The notes: generated from the sequence alone by a model not told the origin. Positions 28,923 to 39,044 are shown, numbered from the stretch's first letter. The stretch is DNA of 64,000 nucleotides from Alcanivoracaceae bacterium (GCA_016744455.1 JADGEI010000008.1:62001-126000), one strand, 5' to 3'. Numbers and translations: made by a program.

Positions 28923-29375
28923 ATGATGACTACTAAAAACAACACTAAATCGAAAGGTTTTACATTAATTGAATTAATGATAGTTATTGCTATAATAGGT
29001 ATACTTATGGCATACGCAATTCCTGCATTTCAAGACTACACAACTCGATCCAAAGCTGGAGAGTGTTTGTCGCTTTCAAATGGTGCTAAATTGGCAGTAT
29101 CTGAACGTTGGAGTGCTACTAATAATTTGGCTGCGCTAACAAGTAACCCACTTGCCTTTCTGCCAGCTGCAAATACAATTACAGGGGCAAATGTGGGTTC
29201 TGTAGAAGTGACTGGTGGTGCTAATGGTGGTTCAATCACTTGTACTTTTGTTAGTGCTGATCCAGACCTAAATACCTTGAACATTGTGTTTAACCCTGAA
29301 GATGTGGGTGGAAGTTTAGAATGGACGTGTGATGCGTCATCATTGCCACTTGAACTTAGACCAGGAAACTGTTAA
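28923..29375 (+). CDS. pilA: Type IV pilin (first copy)
   Basis: About 150-residue type IVa pilin. Prepilin leader (KSKG) cleaved before [27 protein letters not shown], with Glu+5. Four Cys in the mature part, the last two forming the C-terminal D-region (WTCD and PGNC). ATG at 28923 or 28926 are both plausible; an upstream ATG at 28914 lacks a ribosome site. The 269-base gap upstream to aroK holds AT-rich DNA with short inverted repeats but no promoter I can fix. A paralogue follows at 29868. The pilA symbol is by family only. Confidence 0.9.
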   Translation: MMTTKNNTKSKGFTLIELMIVIAIIGILMAYAIPAFQDYTTRSKAGECLSLSNGAKLAVSERWSATNNLAALTSNPLAFLPAANTITGANVGSVEVTGGANGGSITCTFVSADPDLNTLNIVFNPEDVGGSLEWTCDASSLPLELRPGNC

Positions 29376-29505
29376 ACATTTGTACATAAGCTTTCATTGG
29401 ATTGAAATACCTTTGTATACTGACTTATACTCCAAAAAAACTGACACAGATATTATTATATGTAATGACAGTCAAGTGACCTATACCCTTAAATACGGAC
29501 ACAGT

Positions 29506-29649
29506 TTAATAACTTGCATTTTCATACTCATCAGGTGACTTATAGCCCAATTTGGAATGAAGACGTTTACGATTATAAAACGCTTCAGTGTATTTAAACA
29601 AGCTCATTCTTACATTCGTTAAATTCTCATGTTTTATAAATGGTTTGTG
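29506..29649 (-). pseudogene. IS3-family transposase remnant (C-terminal end)
   Basis: On the minus strand an open stretch of about 47 codons ends at 29506 and reads as the last part of an IS3-family OrfB (EAFYNRKRLHSKLGYKSPDEYEN, the conserved YNRxRxHSxLGYxSP motif). Nothing upstream continues the homology, so only the end of the element survives. It lies in the 492-base gap between the two pilin copies; the rest of the gap is AT-rich with no other gene. Confidence 0.75.
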
Positions 29650-29867
29650 ACAATAAATGTCAATAAATTTTATGTGTTAATATTGATGATAAAAAAAACA
29701 TATATAAATTACAAATACTTGCAATTAACTATTGTTTACATAATTTATATTGAAAACTATTCGCAATTAAAATATTATAAAACCAAAGGAAAGCAAGAAG
29801 GTTTTTAAGAGCTGTTCTCTGACCACCTTCATTAAAATTATTTATTATATAAAATGAGGTAAAAATT

Positions 29868-30314
29868 ATGAAAAATCAAAAAACACAAGCGGGCTTTACG
29901 CTTATTGAGCTAATGATTGTAATAGCAATTATTGGTATTTTAATGGCTTATGCAATTCCTGCATACAGAGATTACACTACACGTTCTAAAGCTGGTGAAT
30001 GTTTGGCGTTGTCAAATGGTGCTAAATTAGCAGTTTCTGAACGTTGGAGTGCTACTAATGATTTGGCTGCACTAACATCTAATGTGGCTGCTTTCTTGCC
30101 AGCTGCTAATACTATTACAGGTGCTAATGTAGGTTCTGTAGAAGTAACTGGTGGTGCGAATGGTGGTACAATTACTTGTACTTATGCTAGTACAGATACA
30201 GACTTAAATGCTTTAACAATCACATTGAATCCGACAGATGTTGGTGGCAGTTTGGAATGGTTATGTGATGCTACTGCTCTACAAGCTCCTCATAAACCAG
30301 GTGGTTGTATATAA
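29868..30314 (+). CDS. Type IV pilin (second copy)
   Basis: 148-residue type IVa pilin with leader MKNQKTQAG before [27 protein letters not shown]. The middle ([24 protein letters not shown]...[12 protein letters not shown]) is nearly identical to the first copy; differences concentrate in the C-terminal third (surface D-region). A good ribosome site GAGGT lies 8 bases upstream and a terminator follows, so this copy is likely the better expressed major pilin. Confidence 0.92.
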   Translation: MKNQKTQAGFTLIELMIVIAIIGILMAYAIPAYRDYTTRSKAGECLALSNGAKLAVSERWSATNDLAALTSNVAAFLPAANTITGANVGSVEVTGGANGGTITCTYASTDTDLNALTITLNPTDVGGSLEWLCDATALQAPHKPGGCI

Positions 30315-30340
30315 ATTTAGACATATACTTATTATTAGAT

Positions 30341-30375
30341 AAAACCTGTAAAGTAAGATTTACAGGTTTTTTTTT
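30341..30375 (+). terminator. Intrinsic terminator after second pilin gene
   Basis: 12-bp inverted repeat (AAAACCTGTAAA / TTTACAGGTTTT) with a short loop, followed by a run of nine or more T. Strong rho-independent form, placed 27 bases after the pilin stop. Confidence 0.9.
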
Positions 30376-30429
30376 GCAATATATAAACCTGTATATATAA
30401 TAATTTTAAGATTGCAGAGATAAGAAATA

Positions 30430-30485
30430 GAGGATGTAAATAAAACTGTGTGTCAATTTTTTTTAGTAGTTTTATTTACATCCTC
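30430..30485. repeat. 18-bp perfect inverted repeat spanning the queG stop
   Basis: GAGGATGTAAATAAAACT (30430-30447) is repeated in inverse at 30468-30485 around a 20-base spacer containing eight T. The right arm includes the last codons and stop of queG. It could fold as a 3' stem-loop of the queG transcript. The arms are an exact duplication of coding sequence in inverse orientation, not an ordinary terminator. Confidence 0.8.
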
Positions 30486-31428
30486 TTTTATTTAAATAAG
30501 CAATCTCTAAATTCCGCCTCCAGGAATCATAACCAATTCTTCTGATAGGGGATCCTTCGGTCCTTTTTAAAAAAGTTTTTTCATCCCAAGATAATAGTTC
30601 TTTTAAATCTGGTTCGTCAAATTGGTTTCTTGGTAGGAAGTCGGTGACTTTTGAGTCACATGAGAATTTGTTCCAGGGACAAACCATTTGGCAATCATCA
30701 CAACCGTAAATACGGTTTCCAATGGCTTTATGGAATTCTTTTGGTATTTCCCCTTTATGTTCGATAGTTAAATAAGATATGCAACGTCTGGCATCAACTT
30801 GAAAAGGAGCAACGATGGCTTTTGTTGGGCAGGCGTCGATACATTTCGTGCATGTTCCACAATGAAAACTTGCTTTTTTACTGATTGGGAGGGGTATATT
30901 GGTGTAAATTTCACCTAAGAAAAAGTAACTGCCTGATTTGGTATTTATCACATTGCTGTGCTTTCCTATCCAGCCTATTCCTGCTTTTTCTGCGATAGCT
31001 TTTTCCATCACAGGTGCAGAATCAGTGAATACACGGTAATTAAAGCCTTTAATTTCTTGTTTTATTTTCTCAGCTAGTGTTTTTAGTTTTTTTCGAATTA
31101 ATTTATGGTAGTCTCGGCCCATGGCGTATCTAGAAATGGCAGCCTTATTGGGTTGTTTTAGGATTTCTTGATAGGGGATAACCGATTTGTATGAGTAATC
31201 AAATCGCAGTGAAATAATTCGTATTGTATCTTCTACTAATTGTTCTGGATGAGTACGCATTGAACCATGTTTGTGCATAAATTCCATTTGTCCGTGAAAG
31301 CCTTTTTCAATCCAGTTTTTTAGATGGGCTTCTGCTTCTGATAGATCGATATCTGAAATACCAACTTGCGAAAACCCGAGTTCAGTAGCCCATTTATTAA
31401 TTTGATTTATAAGCGCGGTATAATTCAT
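30472..31428 (-). CDS. queG: Epoxyqueuosine reductase
   Basis: 318-residue cobalamin/Fe-S enzyme making queuosine in tRNA. Two 4Fe-4S motifs, CGTCTKCIDACPTKAI and CDDCQMVCPWN, and RDYHKLIRKKLKTLAEKI, TDSAPVMEKAIAEKAGIGWIGKHSNVI. Shorter than the E. coli protein (379), lacking the C-terminal HEAT-like extension; this short form is known in other lineages. Confidence 0.95.
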   Translation of the reverse strand: MNYTALINQINKWATELGFSQVGISDIDLSEAEAHLKNWIEKGFHGQMEFMHKHGSMRTHPEQLVEDTIRIISLRFDYSYKSVIPYQEILKQPNKAAISRYAMGRDYHKLIRKKLKTLAEKIKQEIKGFNYRVFTDSAPVMEKAIAEKAGIGWIGKHSNVINTKSGSYFFLGEIYTNIPLPISKKASFHCGTCTKCIDACPTKAIVAPFQVDARRCISYLTIEHKGEIPKEFHKAIGNRIYGCDDCQMVCPWNKFSCDSKVTDFLPRNQFDEPDLKELLSWDEKTFLKRTEGSPIRRIGYDSWRRNLEIAYLNKRGCK

Positions 31429-31461
31429 ATTGTGACTGCAGCTGCTTGGTGATAATGTATT

Positions 31462-32430
31462 TTATTCATTTTTTTGCAAGGCATCAAGTTGGTTGTTTAA
31501 GTCATTGATGTGCTGAAGCCAATAACTATTTTGGTCAAACCAAGGGAAGGCAGATTCAAATGCAGGGTCATCAAAACGACGAGCTAACCAAGCGCAATGG
31601 TGCAAGATTCTTAAGGTTCTTAAAGACTCTATCATTTTTAATTCGTTGTATGGAAAGGCTCTAAATTCACTGTATGCTGTGATTACCTTTTGCAGTTGTG
31701 CTTTCTGTTCTTCATTTTCGCCTGAAAGTAACATCCAAATATCCTGAATAGCTGGTGCTAGTCGCGAGTCATCAAAATCTACAAGGTTTGGGATGTCATC
31801 ACGCATTAAAATATTACCAATATGTAAATCTCCATGGACACGTATATTGTGACAGTTGATAAGTTTAGGTTGCATCAACTGTATCAGTTGATGGCATACA
31901 GTATCATAATTTGACTTATGTTCAAAAGGAATGAAGTCGTTGCTAACATAGTCAATAGAGTTTTTGCCAAAACTTATAATATCGAGTTTTGGCCGGTGTA
32001 TGAATAAATGTTTTTCGCCGATTAAATGTAGCCGAGCTAGCATTCGTCCCATAATTTGTAGGTTTTCTTTGTGATCTAATTCAGGGGCATGCCCGCCCTT
32101 TCTTGGAAATAAGGAAAAGGTAAAACCTTCGTGTTCAAACAAACTATTTTTGTTTTTATCTTTTAGCGGAACAACAACAGGTATATCATGCGCTAGTAGC
32201 TCAAAACTAAAGTCGTGTTCTTCTTGTATTTGTGCTTTATTCCATCGATTAGGGCGATAAAATTTAGCAATTATGGGGTGTTGTTGTTCTTCGATACCAA
32301 TTTGGTACACCCTGTTTTCGTAGCTGTTCATTGCAAATACACTACCATTACATAAATGCCCTTGTTCTTCAATAGCATCCATGATGAGCTCTGGTGTTAA
32401 TTTTTCAAATGGATGGGGGTTATTGTTCAT
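31462..32430 (-). CDS. srkA: Stress response kinase A (YihE family)
   Basis: 322-residue serine/threonine-type kinase fold. Motifs: MNSYENRVYQIGIE, IAKFYRPNRWNKAQIQEEHDF, catalytic loop IRVHGDLHIGNILMRDD and metal loop LVDFDDSRLAPAIQDIWMLLSGE. In E. coli it counters MazEF-mediated death and envelope stress. Downstream neighbour is queG after 33 bases. Confidence 0.92.
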   Translation of the reverse strand: MNNNPHPFEKLTPELIMDAIEEQGHLCNGSVFAMNSYENRVYQIGIEEQQHPIIAKFYRPNRWNKAQIQEEHDFSFELLAHDIPVVVPLKDKNKNSLFEHEGFTFSLFPRKGGHAPELDHKENLQIMGRMLARLHLIGEKHLFIHRPKLDIISFGKNSIDYVSNDFIPFEHKSNYDTVCHQLIQLMQPKLINCHNIRVHGDLHIGNILMRDDIPNLVDFDDSRLAPAIQDIWMLLSGENEEQKAQLQKVITAYSEFRAFPYNELKMIESLRTLRILHHCAWLARRFDDPAFESAFPWFDQNSYWLQHINDLNNQLDALQKNE

Positions 32431-32629
32431 ATGATGTAATGTGAAGGATGCAAAGATAGGGTGAAGAATTTCAAAGGTTTGTTTAACTTAGATTAGGAGT
32501 AAGGTTTGTTAATCTATCCTATCATAGTCTAAAGTCAATCCTTTAAGAGGTTTTATTCCTTCTTTGCACCCTTTGCGTTCTTATTAAGTTGAGGTATAAT
32601 GTTTTTTTTAACAATTAACGTGATGACTT

Positions 32630-33412
32630 ATGGATTTATTTACTATTGAAAATTTACTGACTTTGATGATGCTGACATTATTGCAGGCAGTGCTTGGGTT
32701 CGATAATTTGTTGTATATTTCTTTGGAATCTCAACGTGTGGAAAAATCTAGGCAAGCTAGTTTGCGTAAATTAGGTATTGGAATTGCCGTTGCTTTACGT
32801 TTGGTCTTGTTATTTGTATTGATGAAATTAATTCAGTATTTTCAGGACCCTGTTCTGCATTTCAATTGGGAAGGGGTGACTGAAGGAACCTTTAATATCC
32901 ACGCCTTGATAGTTTTATTTGGTGGTATATTTATAATGTATACGGCAATGAAAGAAATTTGGCATATGCTATCATTAGAAGATGAAATGCATTTAAAGGT
33001 TGAGACTCAATCCTTTAATAAAATTCTAACCATGGTGGTCGTTATGAATCTAGTCTTCTCGTTTGATTCTATTTTAAGTGCTATGGCATTAACTGACAAT
33101 TATTGGGTAATGGCAATTGCTATTTTGATTAGTGCAGTTTTAATGGTTTGGTTAGCAGACAGAGTGGCAGAATTTTTACAAAGAAATCGTATGTATGAAG
33201 TGTTAGGATTATTTGTCCTCTTTATTGTCGGTATAATGCTTATTAGTGAAGGTGGTCACCTAGCTCATTTGAAATTCTTTAGCTTTCCAATTACGCCAAT
33301 GAGTAAAACAACTTTTTACTTTATATTGGCTATCTTGGTCATTGTTGAAGTGGTTCAAAGTAGATATGCGAACAAATTGTCACGACTTAAAATAGAAGAG
33401 CATCAAGATTAG
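32630..33412 (+). CDS. TerC-family integral membrane protein
   Basis: 260 residues with seven or eight membrane segments and the family motifs LLQAVLGFDNLLYISL (GFDN) and NLVFSFDSILSAMAL (FSFDSI), whose acidic residues form the ion site. Related proteins (TerC, Alx, MeeF/MeeY) move manganese or link metal ions to secreted proteins. The 3' end overlaps the convergent epimerase by 4 bases. Confidence 0.85.
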   Translation: MDLFTIENLLTLMMLTLLQAVLGFDNLLYISLESQRVEKSRQASLRKLGIGIAVALRLVLLFVLMKLIQYFQDPVLHFNWEGVTEGTFNIHALIVLFGGIFIMYTAMKEIWHMLSLEDEMHLKVETQSFNKILTMVVVMNLVFSFDSILSAMALTDNYWVMAIAILISAVLMVWLADRVAEFLQRNRMYEVLGLFVLFIVGIMLISEGGHLAHLKFFSFPITPMSKTTFYFILAILVIVEVVQSRYANKLSRLKIEEHQD

Positions 33413-34392
33413 GGAATAATTTTTTCAGATTTGAGGTAGCTAAGAGTTGTTGAAATTGTACTTTCGAAATCTCTGGTTGTGTATTTGATTTGTGTTCGCG
33501 CCTTTGATGAATTACAGGCATAGACATCTGAAATCAAAGCCACAGATTCAGGAGTGATATCTGGTTCTTTTTGACTAAAATAGGAGGCAATATTTTTGAC
33601 ATGGGCGAGTACTTTTAATAAAAAATTTGGTAATTGAACTTTTGTAGCCTGCACATTGAGTTTATTAGCAACACAAATGACAAATTGTTTGAAGTTCATG
33701 TCTGTTCCTCCAAGTAGGTAGTTTTCTCCTGGTTCGCCATAATGAAAAGCATTGATAATCCCTGCTGCTACATCACGCACGTCGACAAAAGAACCCGAGC
33801 CATTGGGAATGCTGGGTAGCTTGTTCTCAGCGATCATTTTTATTAAGCGTGCCCAATTGTGCTTATCTCCTGGTCCTATGATATGGGTTGGGTTGATGAT
33901 GACAGCATTGAGCCCTTTTGTGTTGAGTACTAATTTTTCTGAAGCAGTCTTGGTTTTAACATAATTGATTGAGCTCTGGGCTCCGGATTTAGTCATGTCT
34001 TCGACAATATTTTTAATTTTTGCATGTAAACCATAAACAACCACAGAAGAAATGTGTATTAATTTTATAGCTTGATAACGCATTGCCAAATCAATAATGT
34101 TCTGTGTACCTGTTAGATTGGTTAATGTTTGCAACTTATTATTCTTAAACCAAGTATTTGTACTGGCAGCTGTATGAAATATGGCATCTAAGTTTTTGGG
34201 AATTTGCTGAGTAAATCCTTCTGGGGCTAAAATATCACCATTAATAATTTGCACACTATTATCAAGTTCTTTTGCTTTTTTTTGATTTCGACACAAAGCA
34301 TAGACCAGCCAACCTTGTTGTGATAATTGTTGGCACAGGTGTTTACCTAAAAAGCCTGTGGCCCCAGTAACTAATGCTGTTTTGCTTGTCAT
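33409..34392 (-). CDS. NAD-dependent epimerase/dehydratase (extended SDR)
   Basis: 327-residue extended SDR. NAD motif VTGATGFLGKHLCQQL, Ser-Ser-x-x-x-Tyr site in HISSVVVYG, the YVKTK active-site Tyr/Lys, and NPTHIIGPGDKHNW. Resembles dihydroflavonol-reductase/HpnA-like enzymes acting on sterol, hopanoid or sugar substrates; the precise substrate is not visible. Confidence 0.82.
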   Translation of the reverse strand: MTSKTALVTGATGFLGKHLCQQLSQQGWLVYALCRNQKKAKELDNSVQIINGDILAPEGFTQQIPKNLDAIFHTAASTNTWFKNNKLQTLTNLTGTQNIIDLAMRYQAIKLIHISSVVVYGLHAKIKNIVEDMTKSGAQSSINYVKTKTASEKLVLNTKGLNAVIINPTHIIGPGDKHNWARLIKMIAENKLPSIPNGSGSFVDVRDVAAGIINAFHYGEPGENYLLGGTDMNFKQFVICVANKLNVQATKVQLPNFLLKVLAHVKNIASYFSQKEPDITPESVALISDVYACNSSKARTQIKYTTRDFESTISTTLSYLKSEKIIP

Positions 34393-34431
34393 AACTCTTT
34401 ACTTTTTTGCAATATTATAGATGATGTTAGT

Positions 34432-35775
34432 ATGAATCAACAAACTAAAAATTACCATATTAAGCAAACCATTAAATTATCCATACCATTGGTGATAAGC
34501 CAGCTAACGGTAATGTTGGTAGGTGTAGTTGATGCTATTATGGCAGGCCGTCTTGGCACTATACAATTAGCAGCTGTGTCAATTGGCGGGGCAATCTGGG
34601 CCATTGGTGTAATGTTTGTCTTGGGTATATTGATGGCAACTCCACCGATGATTTCTGAATTAGATGGCGCTAAAGAAAAGCAGAAAATTGCCCCTTTAGT
34701 TCGGCAGTTAATGTGGTTGGCATTAATTATTGGCATGGTGTTTTTTATTTTGATTCGAAACCTAACACCGCTATTTGATTTATTTGGTACAAGGGCAGAG
34801 GTTTTGCCCTTTGCAATCGAATACTTGCAAGCAATCTCATGGGGTATACTGAGTTTTCCAATGTTTTTGGTTTTTAGGTATGTGGCGGACGGTTTATCGC
34901 ATACACGTATGACCATGTATATAAGTTTTTTGGGCTTGTCATTAAATATACCCTTAAATTATGTATTGATGTTTGGAAAATTGGGTATGCCAGCATTAGG
35001 TGTGGCAGGCTGTGGTTATGCGTCAGCATTATCAATTTTAATACAAACCATTGTCTTTGCTCTGGTTTTGGCAAAGCATCGCTGGTTTCGTGAATTACAA
35101 ATTTTTTCACACCTAGAAAAAATTGATATGGCTGTGATTGTAAAGGTATTGGCTGTTGGTTTGCCAATTGGTATGGCCCTATTTGCTGAAGGTGGTTTTT
35201 TCTCTGTCGTTACAATGTTGGCTTCAAGACTTGAGCCTGAAGTCATAGCAGCTCATCAAATTTCTTTAAATTTTGCATCACTTCTATTTATGGTGCCATT
35301 AGGTATATCAATGGCCATTACTGTTCGAGTTGGCAATGCATTAGGAAGAAAGTCAACACATGATACACGGCAAGCAGGAATGATTGGTATTGGTTTGATC
35401 TTTGTTGTACAACTATTCTTAGCGGGTTTTATGTTTTTGTTTCCGGAGATTGTCGTCGATTTATATACTAAAGACATCAATGTAAAAAATGTTGCCCTGC
35501 AACTAATTTTGTTCGCTGCTATTTTCCAACTTTCTGATGGTATACAGGTCGCCGCAGCAGGGGCGCTTAGAGGGATCAAAGATACAAAATTTCTTATGTA
35601 TGCAACTGCATTGGCCTTTTGGGGTTTTGGTTTCGCTACATCGTGGTGGTTTTGTTTTGAAAAAAACATGGGTGCGGCAGGGCTGTGGTTGGGATTGATT
35701 TTGGCTTTATCAGTTGTTGCGGTTTTGAACTTTTGGAGGTTTCATAAAAAGACAAAAATCGAAAACGGTATTTAG
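34432..35775 (+). CDS. MATE-family multidrug efflux protein (NorM-like)
   Basis: 447-residue transporter with twelve hydrophobic helices. Typical N-terminal half: IKLSIPLVISQLTVMLVGVVDAIMAGRLGTIQLAAVSIGGAIW; second-half motif EVIAAHQISLNFASLLFMVPLGISMAITVRVGNALG. Exports cationic drugs in exchange for Na+ or H+. The NorM type is suggested by the gene length and motif pattern. Confidence 0.92.
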   Translation: MNQQTKNYHIKQTIKLSIPLVISQLTVMLVGVVDAIMAGRLGTIQLAAVSIGGAIWAIGVMFVLGILMATPPMISELDGAKEKQKIAPLVRQLMWLALIIGMVFFILIRNLTPLFDLFGTRAEVLPFAIEYLQAISWGILSFPMFLVFRYVADGLSHTRMTMYISFLGLSLNIPLNYVLMFGKLGMPALGVAGCGYASALSILIQTIVFALVLAKHRWFRELQIFSHLEKIDMAVIVKVLAVGLPIGMALFAEGGFFSVVTMLASRLEPEVIAAHQISLNFASLLFMVPLGISMAITVRVGNALGRKSTHDTRQAGMIGIGLIFVVQLFLAGFMFLFPEIVVDLYTKDINVKNVALQLILFAAIFQLSDGIQVAAAGALRGIKDTKFLMYATALAFWGFGFATSWWFCFEKNMGAAGLWLGLILALSVVAVLNFWRFHKKTKIENGI

Positions 35776-36070
35776 CCAAGATTTCACTTAAAACACATGA
35801 GATTAATTTGCTAAGTTATTGATTGTATTTTGAATTGAGAATGTAACAAAAATTTACAAAAAAAAGCTTTTTTAATGGGCTGAAATTTATTCATAATAAA
35901 GCAATCATTCCACTTGATTTAGTCAGCTATTATCATCTATGATAGAAGCCTAATTTACACAAATCCATATTTTCAATTTTCTGAAACACTTCACAGTTTT
36001 AGAGTTTGGTTTTGTTAAAATGGGATGGGAAAATCGTAATCACACGTCGAAATATAAAGGGTAGTATTAA

Positions 36071-38947
36071 ATGTCTGGAGAGGATATGCAACACACAGAA
36101 ATGCAAAATGATCAAAGTCAAAAACACTTAACAACCAATGATTCTACGGAAGAAGGAAAGGTTAAAGTATCAGCACCAGGCGAATATAGAGTTATTCGTA
36201 GGAATGGCAAGATAACAGCTTTTGATGCTTCGAAGATTTCAGTAGCAATGACAAAAGCCTTTCTAGCAGTTGAAGGCGGGCAAGCAGCAGCATCAAGAAG
36301 GATTCGAGAAAAAGTTGAAAGTTTGACAAATGAAGTAATCAGTGCATTGTTTAGACGCTTAGATGATGGCGGCACTATTCATATTGAAGACATACAAGAT
36401 CAGGTAGAGTTGGCTTTAATGCGGTCTGGCGAGCATAAAGTTGCAAGAGATTATGTGATTTATCGTGCAAAACAAGCAGAAAAAAGAGCTAAAAATAAAG
36501 CACGAAGAAAGAAAAAAATTACTGGTCCAAAAATACATGTTATTGCCAGCGACGGCAGCAGGAAACTGTTGGATGATGAGAGATTAAATACAATTATTAC
36601 TGAAGCCGTTGCAGGGTTGAGTGGTGTAGAAAAAGAATTGATTGTAAAACAAGCCTACCGAAATATATTTGATGGTATAGCTGAAAAAGATTTAAGTTCA
36701 GCCATAGTGATGTGTGCGCGGCAGTATATTGAAAAAGATCCAAATTATTCAAAAGTAGCGGCAAGATTGCTATTAGATGGGTTGCGTACAGAAGTGTTGT
36801 CCTTCCTATTCGAAGAAGATAAAACAGCAACACAAAGTGAAATGAAAGAACTTTATCCAAAGAGTTTTAAATCCTATATTCACAAAGCAGTAGATTTAGA
36901 GTTATTGACTCCAGAACTCTGTAATTATGATTTAGATTTGTTAGGGAAAGCAATCAAGCCAGAGCGTGATTTAGATTTCACGTATCTTGGCTTTCAGACC
37001 TTGTATGACAGATACTTTATACACAGTGGTGATAGTAAAATTGAATTGCCTCAAAATTTCTTTATGCGTGTTTCAATGGGATTAGCCATTAATGAAGTTG
37101 ATCGTGAGGGTAAAGCGATTGAATTTTACAATTTACTAAGCTCTTTTGACTTTATGAGCTCAACGCCAACACTGTTTAATTCAGGTACTTTGCGCCCACA
37201 ATTGTCGAGTTGTTACTTAACAACGGTTCCCGATGATTTGGCAGGAATTTTTGATGCCATAAAGGATGACGCTCTTTTATCTAAATATGCAGGAGGCTTG
37301 GGCAATGATTGGTCACGTGTACGTGGTTTAGGTTCACGAATCAAAGGCACAAATGGAGAGTCACAAGGTGTTGTACCGTTCTTAAAAGTTGCCAATGATA
37401 CAGCTGTAGCAGTGAATCAAGGTGGAAAACGTAAAGGAGCGATGTGTGCTTATTTAGAGTCATGGCATATCGATATAGAAGAGTTTTTGGATTTACGTAA
37501 AAATACAGGAGATGAGCGACGTCGAACCCACGACATGAATACCGCGAATTGGATCCCTGATTTGTTTATGGAACGCGTTGCCAAAGAGGAAAAATGGACG
37601 CTTTTTTCTCCTGAAGAAGCACCAGAGCTGCATGATTTATATGGAAAAGCCTTTAGAGCTAAATATGAAGAATATGAGAAAAAAGCTTTAGCTGGTGAAA
37701 TGATTAATACTAAACAAGTAAATGCTACTGATGTTTGGCGAAAAATGTTAGGAATGTTGTTTGAAACAGGGCACCCTTGGATTACCTTTAAAGATCCTTG
37801 TAATGTCCGTTCACCACAACAACATGTTGGTGTGGTTCATAGTTCAAACCTGTGTACCGAGATTACACTTAATACTTCTGATGAAGAAATTGCCGTGTGT
37901 AATTTAGGCTCGGTCAATTTACCTCAGCACACAACAGAAAAAGGCATTGACTACAAAAAACTCGAAAAAACAGTGACCACAGCTATGCGTATGTTAGATA
38001 ACGTCATTGATTATAATTTTTATAGTGTGCCTCAAGCACGTCGTTCAAATTTAAAGCATCGACCAGTGGGTATTGGCTTAATGGGTTTCCAAGATGCGTT
38101 ATATAAACAAAATTTAGCATACACAACCGAAGAGGCCATACAGTTTGCCGATGAGTCAATGGAAGCTGTCTCTTATTTTGCCATACAAGCATCAAGCGAT
38201 TTAGCTGAAATTCGCGGAGCTTATCCAAGTTACGAAGGGTCACTTTGGTCACAAGGTATATTGCCAATTGACTCTATCGAATTGCTAGAAAAAGAACGCG
38301 GTGATTTTATTCAAATGGACAAATCATCGACAATGGATTGGGCAAAATTACGTAAAAAAATAAAATCACAAGGCATGCGTAACTCAAATACCATGGCAAT
38401 TGCACCAACAGCGACAATATCAAATATTTCGGGAGTTTCGCAATCAATAGAGCCGATATATCAGAATTTGTTTGTTAAATCAAACTTGTCAGGTGAATTT
38501 ACTATCGTTAATAAATACTTGGTCGAAGATTTCAAAAAATTAGATATCTGGGACGATGTCATGATTAATGATTTGAAATATTTTGATGGAAGTGTTCGTA
38601 AAATAGATCGCGTTCCAGAAGAGTTAAAAGATAAATATGCCACTGCTTTTGAAGTCGATGCTGGTTGGTTGATAGAAGCAGCATCTCGCCGTCAAAAGTG
38701 GATTGACCAAGGCCAATCTTTAAACATTTATATGAAAGAGCCATCAGGTAAAAAATTGGACTCAATCTATAAATTGGCATGGGTAAGAGGCCTGAAAACC
38801 ACTTATTACTTACGCTCTTTAGGTGCTACCCAAGCTGAAAAATCAGCTGATGAACGAGATCTAAAAGACGGAACTGTTAAACAATCAGGTTCTCAAGCTC
38901 CAGCAGCTTGTTCGATATTAGACCCCGATTGCGAGGCATGCCAATAA
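36071..38947 (+). CDS. nrdA: Ribonucleoside-diphosphate reductase, class Ia alpha subunit
   Basis: 958 residues, larger than E. coli NrdA (761), due to N-terminal ATP-cones. A cone is clear at about residues 38-145 (RVIRRNGKITAFDASKISVAMTKAF) and a second at about 155-250 (VIASDGSRKLLDDERLNTIITEAV). Catalytic domain: SSCYLTTV, YAGGLGNDWSRVRG, the NLCTEI loop with the radical-site Cys, FQDALYKQ, PTATISNISGVSQSIEPIYQN, and the C-terminal pair CSILDPDCEACQ for thioredoxin exchange. Pseudomonas-type multi-cone enzyme. The 295-base gap upstream holds no gene. Confidence 0.97.
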   Translation: MSGEDMQHTEMQNDQSQKHLTTNDSTEEGKVKVSAPGEYRVIRRNGKITAFDASKISVAMTKAFLAVEGGQAAASRRIREKVESLTNEVISALFRRLDDGGTIHIEDIQDQVELALMRSGEHKVARDYVIYRAKQAEKRAKNKARRKKKITGPKIHVIASDGSRKLLDDERLNTIITEAVAGLSGVEKELIVKQAYRNIFDGIAEKDLSSAIVMCARQYIEKDPNYSKVAARLLLDGLRTEVLSFLFEEDKTATQSEMKELYPKSFKSYIHKAVDLELLTPELCNYDLDLLGKAIKPERDLDFTYLGFQTLYDRYFIHSGDSKIELPQNFFMRVSMGLAINEVDREGKAIEFYNLLSSFDFMSSTPTLFNSGTLRPQLSSCYLTTVPDDLAGIFDAIKDDALLSKYAGGLGNDWSRVRGLGSRIKGTNGESQGVVPFLKVANDTAVAVNQGGKRKGAMCAYLESWHIDIEEFLDLRKNTGDERRRTHDMNTANWIPDLFMERVAKEEKWTLFSPEEAPELHDLYGKAFRAKYEEYEKKALAGEMINTKQVNATDVWRKMLGMLFETGHPWITFKDPCNVRSPQQHVGVVHSSNLCTEITLNTSDEEIAVCNLGSVNLPQHTTEKGIDYKKLEKTVTTAMRMLDNVIDYNFYSVPQARRSNLKHRPVGIGLMGFQDALYKQNLAYTTEEAIQFADESMEAVSYFAIQASSDLAEIRGAYPSYEGSLWSQGILPIDSIELLEKERGDFIQMDKSSTMDWAKLRKKIKSQGMRNSNTMAIAPTATISNISGVSQSIEPIYQNLFVKSNLSGEFTIVNKYLVEDFKKLDIWDDVMINDLKYFDGSVRKIDRVPEELKDKYATAFEVDAGWLIEAASRRQKWIDQGQSLNIYMKEPSGKKLDSIYKLAWVRGLKTTYYLRSLGATQAEKSADERDLKDGTVKQSGSQAPAACSILDPDCEACQ

Positions 38948-38969
38948 GTATTGATTGTTTTGACTGTAT

Positions 38970-39044
38970 AGGCTTTTCATTTTAGTAAGAATACTCGTTA
39001 TGTATCATAACAAATTCTTGTTGTAAGATTAATTTGAAAAGCCT
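38970..39044 (+). repeat. Nested stem-loop in the nrdA-nrdB gap
   Basis: The outer arms AGGCTTTTCA and TGAAAAGCCT (perfect, 10 bp) enclose AAGAAT/ATTCTT and GTTAT-GTATC-ATAAC, all in correct nesting, giving a 75-base elongated hairpin. It starts 23 bases after nrdA. The rest of the 412-base gap (38948-39359) is AT-rich with no gene, and precedes nrdB. There is no long U-run, so it may be a processing or regulatory structure. Confidence 0.6.

Noticed and set aside
35256..35669. Long antisense open frame opposite the MATE gene (and similar ones opposite purH, nrdA and the acyl-CoA dehydrogenase)
   Set aside because: They lie fully within well-identified genes on the other strand, with no ribosome site or recognisable protein.
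35776..36070. NrdR boxes before nrdA
   Set aside because: No pair of sites close to the consensus ACACWATATATWGTGT was seen in the gap.
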